Source: 1-14-2-50-31-20 sp965370315 (GTDB lineage Bacteria; Bacteroidota; Ignavibacteria; Ignavibacteriales; Melioribacteraceae). Taken from it: a DNA stretch of 64,000 nt. Below the pieces are notes generated by a model. It did not search any database. It was not told the origin of the DNA and saw nothing but the letters and a program-made list of their open reading frames with translations. Made by a program: the position numbers and the translations under genes. The DNA is taken from the NCBI GenBank assembly GCA_965370315.1, contig CBDUTO010000006.1, forward strand, positions 6,069 to 70,068, given 5' to 3'. Shown piece after piece: positions 9,301 through 18,250 of the stretch (its first letter is position 1; every line of letters starts with the position of its first letter).

Positions 9301-11760
9301 TTACTTAAGTAACATCATTTTCTTAGAATCAACAAAATCGCCTGATTGGATTCTATAAACATAAAGACCGGTACTTAATTGACTTGCATCAAATTTTACC
9401 TGGTACTGACCAACATTTTGATTTTCACTAACAAGAGAAAGAACTTCTTGTCCAAGAATATCATATACTTTTAATGTAACCATTCCAGCTTTCGCAAGTG
9501 AGTAACTAATAACTGTAGAAGGGTTAAATGGGTTTGGATAGTTTTGTGATAATCCATAAGAGTTGATTGTAAGGTCATCATTACCTACATCAGTCATTTT
9601 ATCACCAATCCAAGTATGAGACCATAGAGAAACATCTCCCCAAGATTTATCTTGATTGTTGATTGAATATGTTAATATTCCTTCTCTTCTTGCACCATCA
9701 GCATCATTGATACTATAATCTATAGGAATTTTCATACCTACTACTGGATGGAATCTTGTGTCCTCAGCTCTTGTTGCCAATGTATCGAGGCTAATTCTAC
9801 CTTCAACAATATATCCAGTTGGAAATTTTTCTTTCCAAATATAGTCTGGACCTTGTTTTATTGGATCTCCACCACCAGTGTAATCAAACAAGATTTCGTT
9901 AGATCTAAATCTGAAATGATAATCTGGTTCTGCACCTCTTCGTAATCCTGTGTGAGATGGACCTTGTTGATCATATAAACCAATAAATAAATCTGGAGCG
10001 TCACGCATCCAACTTTCACCATCTGTACTATCAACATCAATAACATCATCTTCTACATCAAAAGCAAAGTATAAGAAATCATCATCAAACGCCACATATG
10101 CATTTAAAGATAAGTCAGCATCACCATCAATAACTGTATTATTTACAATAGTACCACTTCCATCTGAAGGATACATTCTAAATTCTTGAATATTTGCCCA
10201 TTCGCTTAAGTCACCATCTGCGGCAAAATTTACAGGAGCTGAAGGATGAATTGCTGTAACACCTTTTGCAGTATTTACAACAGCATCTGTTGCCACTAAA
10301 GGACCAACATTTCCGGCACCATCAACTGCATATACAGCATAGTAATATGTTAATTCTGTATCAGTTACTGGAGCAGTAATTACATGAGTTGCAATTTGTG
10401 TACCTGCAGTAACATTGGTCTCAACTTCTCCCAAACCTGCATCATCAATAGAGTTTATTGGATTTGATGAGTATAATACATTATATGAAGAAGCATCTTC
10501 ATTAGGAACATCAATCCAAGTCACTAAATTTTGATATGTTCCTGAAATTGCTGCAACACCTGTTGGAGCTTCTGGAGGTACAACATCGATAGCAGGGTTT
10601 CCAGTCCAAATGAAATCCCAATATACTTTTTTACCTGCAGTTGCATTTCCTTCACCCATCATTTGAACAACTGTAATAGCTGTAGAATCAAAATCTGGTT
10701 TATCATCAATTACATAAAAATCAGATAAATTTAAAGCATAATCATGCCATTGGTCATCTGCAACTATATCGAAAGCCATCCCTCTTATTCCATTTGCAGA
10801 TTCAAATTGGAATCTAAGAGGTGAGTTTGTTCCAGCTTCTGCTTTTAAAGCAAATTTAACTGAATCAAGAGCCCATCTAAAACCAAAGTTGTGATTAGGA
10901 TCAACATTCCAACCAGCTCCACTCCATCCATTTGCCCACTCATCGCCTTGTGTCCAAAGAAGAGAATTTGTTTTAGGATCAATTCCGCCACCTTCAACTA
11001 TTTCAAGTGCCGATTGTCCCCATGTAAATTGTGTAAAAGAAGGATCTAAAGTTTTACCATTAAAAATTAACCAAGGATCTTCTGCAAGACCTGATAATTC
11101 AAGCTGATCTAAAATTAAAATTCCTTCAGAGTTGCTACCGTCTCCGCCGCCACCAATTGAGAATTCAAAACAATATCCTTTAATTTTATCTGGATTAAAT
11201 TGTTCATCTCCAGCAACACCAGACCACCCTGTTCTGTTAAATCCTTCACCATTCCAGTAATCACCAGCAACTAATGGAATTGATATTTTGTGCCATGCTG
11301 AAGTTGAATCATCAAGAATTGTATAATGGAATGAATAATAAAATTCCATATCATTACTTGAAGAAGTTGTATCTGGTACATCAGATACTTCATAAAGATT
11401 GAAGCGAATATGAACATCGCCTACTGTTGTTTGAGGACTTTCATTAAAATACCAAAAAGAAACTGTATCATAAGCACTCCAATCATATACCATTGAATCA
11501 GGAGCATAATGTTCAATTTTCACAAATCCGCCCCAAGATTCTGTATCTTCAGCTAACCAATCTAAAGTCATTGCTGCACCTTCAACTGAATTAGTTGACT
11601 GGTAAGTCTCGTCCATTCTTGTTGCATCAGTAGAATTATCACCACTTGCAACTCCCCAAAAAGTTGTATCCGCTGGATCCTCGAAATCGTTAATAACATA
11701 TGTCTGTGCAAAGACAAAGCTACTTAACGTTATTAAAAAAAGAATAGTTAATTTTCTCAT
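9301..11760 (-). CDS. T9SS-secreted protein with CBM9-like carbohydrate-binding module
   Basis: 819 aa with signal peptide MRKLTILFLITLSSFVFAQ. The first ~220 residues (VINDFEDPADTTFWG...) form a jelly-roll-like carbohydrate-binding region. A second beta-sandwich lies at about 230-395, an FnIII domain at about 400-500 (PPEAPTGVAAISGTYQNLV), and a CBM9-like module at about 505-700 (NFAADGDLSEWANIQEF, then LYFAFDVEDDVIDVD). The C-terminus (GLSQNYPNPFNPSTVISYSL to KKMMLLK) is a clear type A T9SS sorting domain. No hydrolase active site is visible, so it probably binds glycan at the cell surface and feeds the neighbouring TonB receptor. It lies 62 bp after the symporter gene and is likely co-transcribed from the sigma-54 promoter at 13375-13390. 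Confidence 0.82.
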   Translation of the reverse strand: MRKLTILFLITLSSFVFAQTYVINDFEDPADTTFWGVASGDNSTDATRMDETYQSTNSVEGAAMTLDWLAEDTESWGGFVKIEHYAPDSMVYDWSAYDTVSFWYFNESPQTTVGDVHIRFNLYEVSDVPDTTSSSNDMEFYYSFHYTILDDSTSAWHKISIPLVAGDYWNGEGFNRTGWSGVAGDEQFNPDKIKGYCFEFSIGGGGDGSNSEGILILDQLELSGLAEDPWLIFNGKTLDPSFTQFTWGQSALEIVEGGGIDPKTNSLLWTQGDEWANGWSGAGWNVDPNHNFGFRWALDSVKFALKAEAGTNSPLRFQFESANGIRGMAFDIVADDQWHDYALNLSDFYVIDDKPDFDSTAITVVQMMGEGNATAGKKVYWDFIWTGNPAIDVVPPEAPTGVAAISGTYQNLVTWIDVPNEDASSYNVLYSSNPINSIDDAGLGEVETNVTAGTQIATHVITAPVTDTELTYYYAVYAVDGAGNVGPLVATDAVVNTAKGVTAIHPSAPVNFAADGDLSEWANIQEFRMYPSDGSGTIVNNTVIDGDADLSLNAYVAFDDDFLYFAFDVEDDVIDVDSTDGESWMRDAPDLFIGLYDQQGPSHTGLRRGAEPDYHFRFRSNEILFDYTGGGDPIKQGPDYIWKEKFPTGYIVEGRISLDTLATRAEDTRFHPVVGMKIPIDYSINDADGARREGILTYSINNQDKSWGDVSLWSHTWIGDKMTDVGNDDLTINSYGLSQNYPNPFNPSTVISYSLAKAGMVTLKVYDILGQEVLSLVSENQNVGQYQVKFDASQLSTGLYVYRIQSGDFVDSKKMMLLK

Positions 11761-11822
11761 GTTTGTTTCTCCTAGTTAAAGAATAAATAAGTTAATTATA
11801 TCTTCGTGTTTCTGTTTATAAA

Positions 11823-13343
11823 TTAGTTATTTAGTTTATTGATATTCAATGCAATTTTCTCCCCCCATTCCACTTTTTCGTTTTTATCAGCAGTTACAAA
11901 AGAGAGCCCAACAAATAAAAGGAATGAAAAAGAGAAAAGAATTCCTGCAAAGTAAAGATAGTTTACTGTTAAAAAGGAATGTAAAAATCCAGAATCATTA
12001 TTATTAATAAATATAAAATCAGTGGCTAATCGTAGAAATCCTAAAATTTCACCAATAATTAGAGTCCAAATTACAGCTTTAGAAGTTGCCTTCTTCCAAA
12101 ATAGACCCATCAAAAAGACTACAACAATTGGAGGACTAATATATGCTTGCATACTTTGAAGATTTACATACATTCCGTCACTAAATAACCTTAACAATGG
12201 AATAAACACAATTGAGACAACAACTATAAAAACGGTTGATAATCTTCCAACTAAAACTAGTTTTTCATCATTTGCTTCAGGATCGCTTGCTTTTACAAAA
12301 TCGTAGGCAATAAGTGTAGCTGTTGAATTAAAAGCACTAGCTAATGAAGACATTAAAGCAGCAAAAAATCCGCTAATTATTATTCCTTTAACTCCAATTG
12401 GGAAAATATTAGAATTAAAGAGGGATGCATAGGCTTTGTTTGCAGAGATTGTTTCATTCAACTGAATAGCAATAACTCCTGGAAGAATAAATAAAACAAT
12501 TGGAAATAGTTTTAGGCCAGCGGCAAGTAATGATCCCTTTTTAGCTTCTGTTAAATTTCTAGCACTTAAAATACGTTGAACGATATACTGATCTGCCAAC
12601 CAATACCAAGCTGCAAGAATTGGTGCTCCAATCATAATTCCTAACCAAGGGAAATCTGGATCAGATATTGGTTTAAATACTTCCCAATGACCAACTGGAA
12701 CATCATTAACTAAGGTTGAAAATCCACCAACAGCATCAATTCCAAAAAAGAGGACTAAAAATCCACCAACTAAAAAGAGAACTGCTTGAAATATTTGTGT
12801 ATACATTACTGATCTTAAGCCACCAATAATTGTATAAATTCCGGTGAATAGTAGCATAATAACAGTTGATGTAACAAAATTCCAACCTAAAATTTCTTGT
12901 AATAAGATTCCGCCAGCTAAAAGAGTAATTCCTATTTTTGTGAAAATATAGGTAAAAATGGATATTCCCGAGAAAATTTTCCTCGCAGAATTTCCAAATT
13001 TTTGACCAATTAGTTCAGGGATTGTATTTACTTTAGATTTTAATAAAATTGGAGCAAAAATCCAACCAAGCATAATTAGGAAAATAACCGCCAGCCATTC
13101 AAAATGCCCAACTGCAATTCCTCTTTCGGCTCCAGAACTTGCTAATCCAACCAAATGTTCACTTGAAATATTAGTTGCAAAAATGGAGAATCCAATAACC
13201 AACCAGCCCATATTCCTATTTGCTAAAAAATAATCTTCAGCTGTGTGTTTCTCTCCTCTAGAGAAGTAGAAACCAATTGCGAGAACTATCACGAAATATA
13301 ATAGAATTATAGCGTTGTCAAATATGTTTAGAGATTCTACCAA
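11823..13343 (-). CDS. Sodium/solute symporter (SSS family, SGLT-like)
   Basis: 506 aa with about 13-14 membrane segments. It begins with IILLYFVIVLAIGFYFS and carries the family hallmark ADQYIVQRILSARNLTEAKKG. This family couples Na+ to import of sugars or other small solutes through the inner membrane. The start is TTG at 13341-13343. An in-frame TAA lies directly upstream at 13344-13346, and the first Met inside the frame would remove the first membrane helix. A sigma-54 promoter at 13375-13390 places the transcript start about 20 nt upstream of the TTG. It is the first gene of the leftward block, so a monosaccharide or disaccharide from the glucan is the probable substrate. Confidence 0.9.
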   Translation of the reverse strand: MVESLNIFDNAIILLYFVIVLAIGFYFSRGEKHTAEDYFLANRNMGWLVIGFSIFATNISSEHLVGLASSGAERGIAVGHFEWLAVIFLIMLGWIFAPILLKSKVNTIPELIGQKFGNSARKIFSGISIFTYIFTKIGITLLAGGILLQEILGWNFVTSTVIMLLFTGIYTIIGGLRSVMYTQIFQAVLFLVGGFLVLFFGIDAVGGFSTLVNDVPVGHWEVFKPISDPDFPWLGIMIGAPILAAWYWLADQYIVQRILSARNLTEAKKGSLLAAGLKLFPIVLFILPGVIAIQLNETISANKAYASLFNSNIFPIGVKGIIISGFFAALMSSLASAFNSTATLIAYDFVKASDPEANDEKLVLVGRLSTVFIVVVSIVFIPLLRLFSDGMYVNLQSMQAYISPPIVVVFLMGLFWKKATSKAVIWTLIIGEILGFLRLATDFIFINNNDSGFLHSFLTVNYLYFAGILFSFSFLLFVGLSFVTADKNEKVEWGEKIALNINKLNN

Positions 13344-13374
13344 TTAGCACTTTTTTGTTGTTTGCAGAATTCTA

Positions 13375-13390
13375 TGCAGAATCTATGCCA
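13375..13390 (-). promoter_or_regulatory. Sigma-54 promoter of the symporter operon
   Basis: Minus-strand TGGCATAGATTCTGCA matches the RpoN consensus TGGCACGRNNNTTGCW with the required GG-N10-GC spacing. Predicted +1 is near 13364. The -12 half lies in a direct repeat (TGCAGAATTCTA / TGCAGAATCTA). Confidence 0.75.
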
Positions 13391-13508
13391 TCTATTAGTT
13401 TCTATTTTTTAAAAAAAATTTTTGTAAAAGGGTTAAATTGGATAATTATGATGAGATATGAACAAGCAAAATTTTTGTATGCTAAGAGAATGTAGATTTT
13501 GAGTCGAA

Positions 13509-13533
13509 TTTTATTATTAAAAGAATAATAAAA
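13509..13533. promoter_or_regulatory. Candidate activator site (TTATT-N5-AATAA palindrome)
   Basis: Perfect 10-bp inverted repeat TTTTATTATT / AATAATAAAA with a 5-nt centre AAAAG. It is centred about 157 bp upstream of the predicted symporter transcript start, a typical distance for a sigma-54 enhancer site. Its inner 17 bases differ at one base from the repeat at 32753-32769. Confidence 0.5.
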
Positions 13534-13608
13534 TATATTTATTTGATAACACCTCTGAAAGTAAAACATATAAATTTGTTTTAAAAAAATTCTAAATATT
13601 GTTTTTGT

Positions 13609-13626
13609 TTCTTATTAAAATAAGAA
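13609..13626. repeat. AT-rich palindrome TTCTTATT-AA-AATAAGAA
   Basis: 8-bp arms around a 2-bp centre, in the divergent region upstream of the sensory operon. It is a possible second regulator site or a chance palindrome in AT-rich DNA. A 3-nt-spaced relative (ATTATT-AGC-AATAAT) lies at 13651-13665. Confidence 0.35.
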
Positions 13627-13769
13627 TATATTTACCATTGTTTAATTAATATTATTAGCAATAATTATTAATAGCTCTAAATTCTTTGATAAAAATTATT
13701 AAATAGACAATTTTAAAAATGTATTTATCAATTTAATAATCATCAATTCTAATTTCATTCGGATAAAAA

Positions 13770-15068
13770 ATGAAAGTTAATTATTCACTACTATTTGTAG
13801 CTATACTAGTCGGAATATTTCTGCTAATATTTTCTTTTTCTCTGCTAAACTTTGGTTTAACTAATGAAGGGGAAGTTGTTAAGATATATTATGTCGATAA
13901 CATTTCAGCCTCACATCAAAAAATAATTGATAATTTTAACCAAACCAACAATGGACAAATTGAAGTTATTCCCATTGATATTCCTTTCTATAAATTTAGT
14001 ACTAATGAAAGAAAAGAATTGCTAATTAGAGCTTTGCGTAGTAAATCGGAGCAAGTAGATATTTTTGCTGCAGACATAATTTGGGTTAGCAGATTCGCTA
14101 AATGGTCAGAAAATTTAGATAAATACTTTACAGCTTCGGAAAAAGACAGATTAACAAAATATGCAAAATTAACCGGGCATGTTGATAATCATTTTCTAGC
14201 ATCACCACTCTATTTAGATGTTGGTGTAATGTTTTACCGCGAAGACTTATTAACTAATTTTAAAAATTCAACTAAAATTAAGGAAAATCTTTCTCAATCA
14301 ATTACGTGGAGTGAGTTTATCTCACTAAGTAGCCAATTTAAAAATAAAAGAAATTTTTATTCCTTTCCAGCAGATGCTTTTGAGGGACTAATTTGTTCTT
14401 TTACAGAACTGCTATTAACTCAAGATGCAGACTATTTTAAATATGAAATTGATTTTACAAACCCATATGCTGAAAAATCTTTGCAACTATTGGTTGATTT
14501 AGTAAACAAATATAAAATATCTCCTAAAAATGTAATAAACTATCGTGAAAAAGATGCATATGATAATTTTATTGAAAATAATGGCTTATTCGTAAGAGGT
14601 TGGCAAAGTTTTGAAAATGACACAAAAAATTTAAACAAAAATTCTGAAAAGGAAGAATTTATTGCTATAACTCAATTACCTCATTTTGATGGAGCCGATA
14701 TTGGAGCAACAATTGGGGGTTGGAATATAATGTTAGCTCAAAATAGTCAGCATAAAGAAGAGGCTATAAAATTTATTAAATACACACTTACAGAAGAAGC
14801 TCAGAAAATTTTATTTTCTGAAGGAGCTTATCTTCCAGTAATTAATTCACTCTACGAGGATTCAACTTTTATTAAAAACAATCCTACTATTTCTTATGCA
14901 AAAACTATTTTGAACAAAGGAAAGCTGCGCCCTAAATTAGAAGATTATACTCAAATATCTAATATACTTTCAAACTACATTAGACAAGCTATTAATAATG
15001 AAATATCTGTTACAACTGCATTAAAAACTGCCGAAACAGAGATTCTAAAATCACGAAAGAATAGATAA
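13770..15068 (+). CDS. Membrane-anchored sugar-binding-type extracellular solute-binding protein (sensor input)
   Basis: 432 aa, resembling ABC-type family 1 solute-binding proteins: residues 38-70 (VKIYYVDNISASHQKIIDNF), then DIFAADIIWVSRFAKWSENL, and GWNIMLAQNSQHKEEAIKFI near the C-terminus. Residues about 7-30 form a hydrophobic segment with no lipobox Cys and no clear cleavage site, so it is probably tethered to the inner membrane and faces the periplasm. No ABC permease or ATPase lies nearby. Its stop overlaps the start of a histidine kinase by one base. A role as ligand-sensing partner of that kinase is therefore more likely than transport. The ligand is inferred to be a glucan oligosaccharide. 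Confidence 0.85.
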   Translation: MKVNYSLLFVAILVGIFLLIFSFSLLNFGLTNEGEVVKIYYVDNISASHQKIIDNFNQTNNGQIEVIPIDIPFYKFSTNERKELLIRALRSKSEQVDIFAADIIWVSRFAKWSENLDKYFTASEKDRLTKYAKLTGHVDNHFLASPLYLDVGVMFYREDLLTNFKNSTKIKENLSQSITWSEFISLSSQFKNKRNFYSFPADAFEGLICSFTELLLTQDADYFKYEIDFTNPYAEKSLQLLVDLVNKYKISPKNVINYREKDAYDNFIENNGLFVRGWQSFENDTKNLNKNSEKEEFIAITQLPHFDGADIGATIGGWNIMLAQNSQHKEEAIKFIKYTLTEEAQKILFSEGAYLPVINSLYEDSTFIKNNPTISYAKTILNKGKLRPKLEDYTQISNILSNYIRQAINNEISVTTALKTAETEILKSRKNR

Positions 15069-16543
15069 TGATAAAGAAAGATTTAGGTAAAAAGATTAAG
15101 AAATATCGATTGGAACTTAGACATATTACGGTTCTAGCTTTCATACTTATTTCGTTTCAAGTAATTTTAACAATTGTACAACGTTCCTCTTTTCATGAAC
15201 TTCTTGTCGAGACACAACAGTGGTATCAAAGGAACTCTGCAGAAAGACTTGCTAACTCGAACTCAACGGCACTTGAATTACTTATTGAAAATTTAGGTAG
15301 CTTGGATGAAATATCTCCGGCAAAGCAACAGCGAGCTATTCAATCATTTAATATAATACTTACTCAACAAATACTCGAACAGAACATTGAAGATGTTGCA
15401 ATAGTTGTGATGAATGAAGGCGAGATAGTTGCCATTGATGACGGAGCTGAATTATTTAATCTCTTAACTAAGAGATCTACTTCAAATAAAGCTAACTTAA
15501 ATCACCCAAAAGCAATTCAGCTATTTGCAGAGAACTATGAAAAGATTAAAAGTGAAGAGAGAATTATTAGTTTTTTGAAAGATAATTCTATTTTTGATAT
15601 TCTTGTTCCACTTGCACCCCACGGTGAGTTGGTGGGTGTTTTTTACATGGAAAACATTCCAGATTTTTCTGCAATTACTTCAGAACTATTAACTAACTAT
15701 AACCAAATTGCCGTTATTTATGTATCACTAATTCTATTAGGCTTATTAACAATGTATTATATCTCTTCATACACAATGAAAGAGAGAGACACTGTTCAAC
15801 AAAAATTATTTGTGGAACACCAAGAACATCTTAAAGAACAAATTGAGCATGAAAAGGAGACTCTCTTTACAAAGCGAATTTATCACACACACCACAAAGC
15901 TGAAAAAGTAATGGGTTTTATTAAAGATGATTTAAGAAATCTTTCTAATAAAAACATAGATGAAACCAAGAAAAAAGTTACTAAGTATGCAAACTTTGTT
16001 GCTCGTGCTATTTATGATATGAAGTGGTATGACCCTCCATTACAAACTATTAGAAACCAAATGTTTAATACTGATATTAATGGAGCTATAAGATTTATAA
16101 TTGATAATATTTTTCTTCGTGTTTCTTCTAAAGTTGAAAATATTAAATTCAACATGAATTTATCTGATGACATTCCAAAAATAAAGATAAATGAATTCGT
16201 TGTGTGGGAGGTTTTAGAACCCCTAATTCAAAATAGTATAGATCACGCAGGAAATTACAATATAGCAATTACTGTAAGTACATTTTTTGAATCTGAATCA
16301 AAAGAAACGTTTATAATTATTGAAGATGATGGTAAAGGAATTTTACCAAGACTTCTAGAAACAAATGATGATGGAATTCAAAAACTATTTTTGGAAAACA
16401 TAACTACAAAAGATATAGTTGAAAAGAGCTCAGGATATGGATGCTATATTGCTCACCAACTATCAACAAAAAGATGTGGATGGAAGTTAACAGCAGAGAA
16501 CTTAGAAAAAGGTTGTCGATTTATTATAAAAATTCAAATGTAA
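15068..16543 (+). CDS. Sensor histidine kinase of the glucan-responsive three-component system
   Basis: 491 aa. Membrane helices at about 20-40 and 209-231 enclose a periplasmic sensor domain of about 170 residues. A coiled coil follows (about 235-275), then a non-canonical dimerisation/His region around YHTHHKAEKVMGF. The C-terminal HATPase domain has an N box (LIQNSIDHA, about 386-394), a G1 box (EDDGKGI) and a G2-like box (SGYGCYIAHQL). The phosphoacceptor is probably one of the His residues in YHTHHK, though the usual H-box E/D-P signature is absent. The start overlaps the solute-binding gene (TAATG), and the response-regulator gene follows after 9 bp, so the three products should be made together. 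Confidence 0.88.
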   Translation: MIKKDLGKKIKKYRLELRHITVLAFILISFQVILTIVQRSSFHELLVETQQWYQRNSAERLANSNSTALELLIENLGSLDEISPAKQQRAIQSFNIILTQQILEQNIEDVAIVVMNEGEIVAIDDGAELFNLLTKRSTSNKANLNHPKAIQLFAENYEKIKSEERIISFLKDNSIFDILVPLAPHGELVGVFYMENIPDFSAITSELLTNYNQIAVIYVSLILLGLLTMYYISSYTMKERDTVQQKLFVEHQEHLKEQIEHEKETLFTKRIYHTHHKAEKVMGFIKDDLRNLSNKNIDETKKKVTKYANFVARAIYDMKWYDPPLQTIRNQMFNTDINGAIRFIIDNIFLRVSSKVENIKFNMNLSDDIPKIKINEFVVWEVLEPLIQNSIDHAGNYNIAITVSTFFESESKETFIIIEDDGKGILPRLLETNDDGIQKLFLENITTKDIVEKSSGYGCYIAHQLSTKRCGWKLTAENLEKGCRFIIKIQM

Positions 16544-16552
16544 AGGAAACAG

Positions 16553-17998
16553 ATGAACCAAAGTCTAATACGAATATTGCTTATTGAAGATGAAGAATTT
16601 GATGCAAGAAGAGTGAAAAACACAATTGCATATTTTGAAGATAAAATTAAGATTTTATCCGTCGTCTCAAATGGAGATGCTGCTCTACGGTTATTAAAAG
16701 AGTCACCAGAAAATTATGATGTGATTGTGATGGATTATCAAATTGCTGGAACTTTGCATGGGGTAGAATTAATAAAAAGGATTAAAAGCCTTGAAAACAC
16801 TATCCAAATTATTGTTATTACTAAACTCACTATAGACCTAACAGATTTGAATTTTGCTCGTGCCCTTATGGATGCAGGTGCATTCTGGTATTGCACAAAA
16901 TATCCTAATGATATTGAAGACTATATCTATCAACCAACAGATTTTATTATGAGTATATTTAATGCCTACGAAAGAAAAAAATTGGAAGAACAACGGAATA
17001 AATCTCACAAAAAACTTAATACAAAAATTGAGGAAATACTAGAGAGCAAACAAATCATTTCAAATTCTGCAGAAATGGAAAAAGTAAAATATGATATTGA
17101 ACGTCTCACCACAAACGAAGCAACAGTTCTAATAAATGGCCCTTCCGGAACTGGGAAAGAGCTTGTAGCATATAATATTCACTATAAAAGCAAACGCAAA
17201 TACGAGAATTTTGTGCCAATAAATTGTGGTAGCCTACCCAATGATTTAATTGAAAGTGAACTCTTTGGATATGAGAAAGGTTCATTTACAGGTGCAGCCA
17301 ATCAAAAAGATGGTCTCTTCCAAATTGCTGATAAAGGCACATTGTTTTTGGATGAAATTGCAGAACTTCCACAATCAGCCCAAGTTAAATTATTGCGTGT
17401 AATCCAAGATGGTGAGATTGATAAAATTGGCAGAACAAAAACCATAAAAGTTAATGTTAGAATTATAGCGGCAACTAACAAAGATCTCCGTAAAGAAGTT
17501 GAAGAAGGGCGTTTCCGTGAAGATCTTTATTATAGATTAAATGTTTTGTTAATTTCATTGTTGCCACTATACAAGCGCCCTGATGATGTGCCCGTTTTAA
17601 CGAACCATTTTTTGCAACAATATAGTTTTCATATGGGAATAGAAACTCCTAAAATTCCTGATGATGTTATGGAATATATGTGTCACTATAATTGGCCAGG
17701 TAATGTTAGAGAACTTAAAAATGTAATACAAAGATTGCTTTTTATTTCCAATAGTAATTTTGGCATAGACGATATTAAACAAGCAATAATTCCTGCATTG
17801 AAAAGAAAAGAAAAAAATGGAATATTAGATTTTGACAAAAATAATATTATTCCTTGGAAAGAGCTTGAGCGAGACTTAAAATATAAATATTTTAAATTTG
17901 TCAGAGAAAACTCCTCTTCCGATGCTGATACAGCATCAAAACTTGGGCTAGCCCCACCAAACTATTTTAGAATGAGTAAAGAATTAGGATTGAAATAA
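16553..17998 (+). CDS. Sigma-54-dependent response regulator (NtrC family)
   Basis: 481 aa. The receiver domain (about 6-135) has acidic pocket EDEE and phosphoacceptor Asp61 (VIVMDYQ). A coiled linker follows at about 140-165. The AAA+ domain has Walker A GPSGTGKE (196-203), the sigma-54 contact loop GSFTGA (243-248, Ser in place of the usual Ala), Walker B TLFLDEIAEL (about 263-272) and the sensor-II segment NWPGNVRELKN. A short Fis-type helix-turn-helix ends the protein (SDADTASKLGLAPPNYFRMS). It remodels RNA polymerase-sigma-54 to open promoters. Four RpoN-type promoters within 20 kb (13375, 18081, 25894, 32837) are natural targets. The short linker RBS (AAAGGAAACAG) is 5 bp upstream of the ATG. 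Confidence 0.94.
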   Translation: MNQSLIRILLIEDEEFDARRVKNTIAYFEDKIKILSVVSNGDAALRLLKESPENYDVIVMDYQIAGTLHGVELIKRIKSLENTIQIIVITKLTIDLTDLNFARALMDAGAFWYCTKYPNDIEDYIYQPTDFIMSIFNAYERKKLEEQRNKSHKKLNTKIEEILESKQIISNSAEMEKVKYDIERLTTNEATVLINGPSGTGKELVAYNIHYKSKRKYENFVPINCGSLPNDLIESELFGYEKGSFTGAANQKDGLFQIADKGTLFLDEIAELPQSAQVKLLRVIQDGEIDKIGRTKTIKVNVRIIAATNKDLRKEVEEGRFREDLYYRLNVLLISLLPLYKRPDDVPVLTNHFLQQYSFHMGIETPKIPDDVMEYMCHYNWPGNVRELKNVIQRLLFISNSNFGIDDIKQAIIPALKRKEKNGILDFDKNNIIPWKELERDLKYKYFKFVRENSSSDADTASKLGLAPPNYFRMSKELGLK

Positions 17999-18011
17999 TC
18001 ATTTTAATAAT

Positions 18012-18034
18012 ACTTTTATTACTTCAATAAAAGT
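18012..18034. promoter_or_regulatory. Candidate activator site upstream of GH5-CBM6 gene
   Basis: Perfect 9-bp inverted repeat ACTTTTATT / AATAAAAGT with a 5-nt centre (ACTTC), centred about 84 bp upstream of the predicted sigma-54 transcript start. It shares the TTATT-N5-AATAA core with sites at 13509, 25810 and 32753. It follows the response-regulator stop by 14 bp, so it could also form a weak terminator hairpin, although no T-tract follows. Confidence 0.45.
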
Positions 18035-18080
18035 TGAACTACCTTCTCGCGAAAGGGCACGATTTTAAGCCTAGAATTTG

Positions 18081-18096
18081 CGGTATAATTTTTGCA
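18081..18096 (+). promoter_or_regulatory. Sigma-54 promoter of the GH5-CBM6 gene
   Basis: CGGTATAATTTTTGCA keeps GG-N10-GC and a strong TTTTTGCA -12 half; the -24 half is weaker (CGGTAT). Predicted +1 is near 18107, giving a 5' leader of about 144 nt. Confidence 0.6.
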
Positions 18097-18250
18097 ATAT
18101 TAGAATTTCTATAAAAATATTTTTTGTAATTCGAACCAAAAGTGTGGGTGATAAATCTTTAAAAAGATCTAGATTTCTCACATTCGTTCCAAATGAAATA
18201 ACAAGAGAGTATTTATTTTGTAAAACAAGAATACTAATAATGGAATTATA

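Larger units (their letters stand above)
13344..13769. other. 426-bp divergent AT-rich control region
   Basis: This gap separates the symporter operon (minus) from the sensory operon (plus). It holds the sigma-54 promoter at 13375-13390 and three AT-only inverted repeats (13509-13533, 13609-13626, 13651-13665). No ORF or RNA gene was seen. No clear promoter for the sensory operon could be fixed by eye. Confidence 0.6.

Noticed and set aside
13770..15068. Component of an ABC sugar importer
   Set aside because: No permease or ATPase gene is adjacent, the protein is membrane-anchored without a lipobox, and it overlaps a histidine kinase gene.
18056..18072. GGGCACGATTTTAAGC as a sigma-54 promoter before the GH5-CBM6 gene
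   Set aside because: The GG to GC spacing is one base too long and the -12 half is poor. The site at 18081-18096 has exact spacing.
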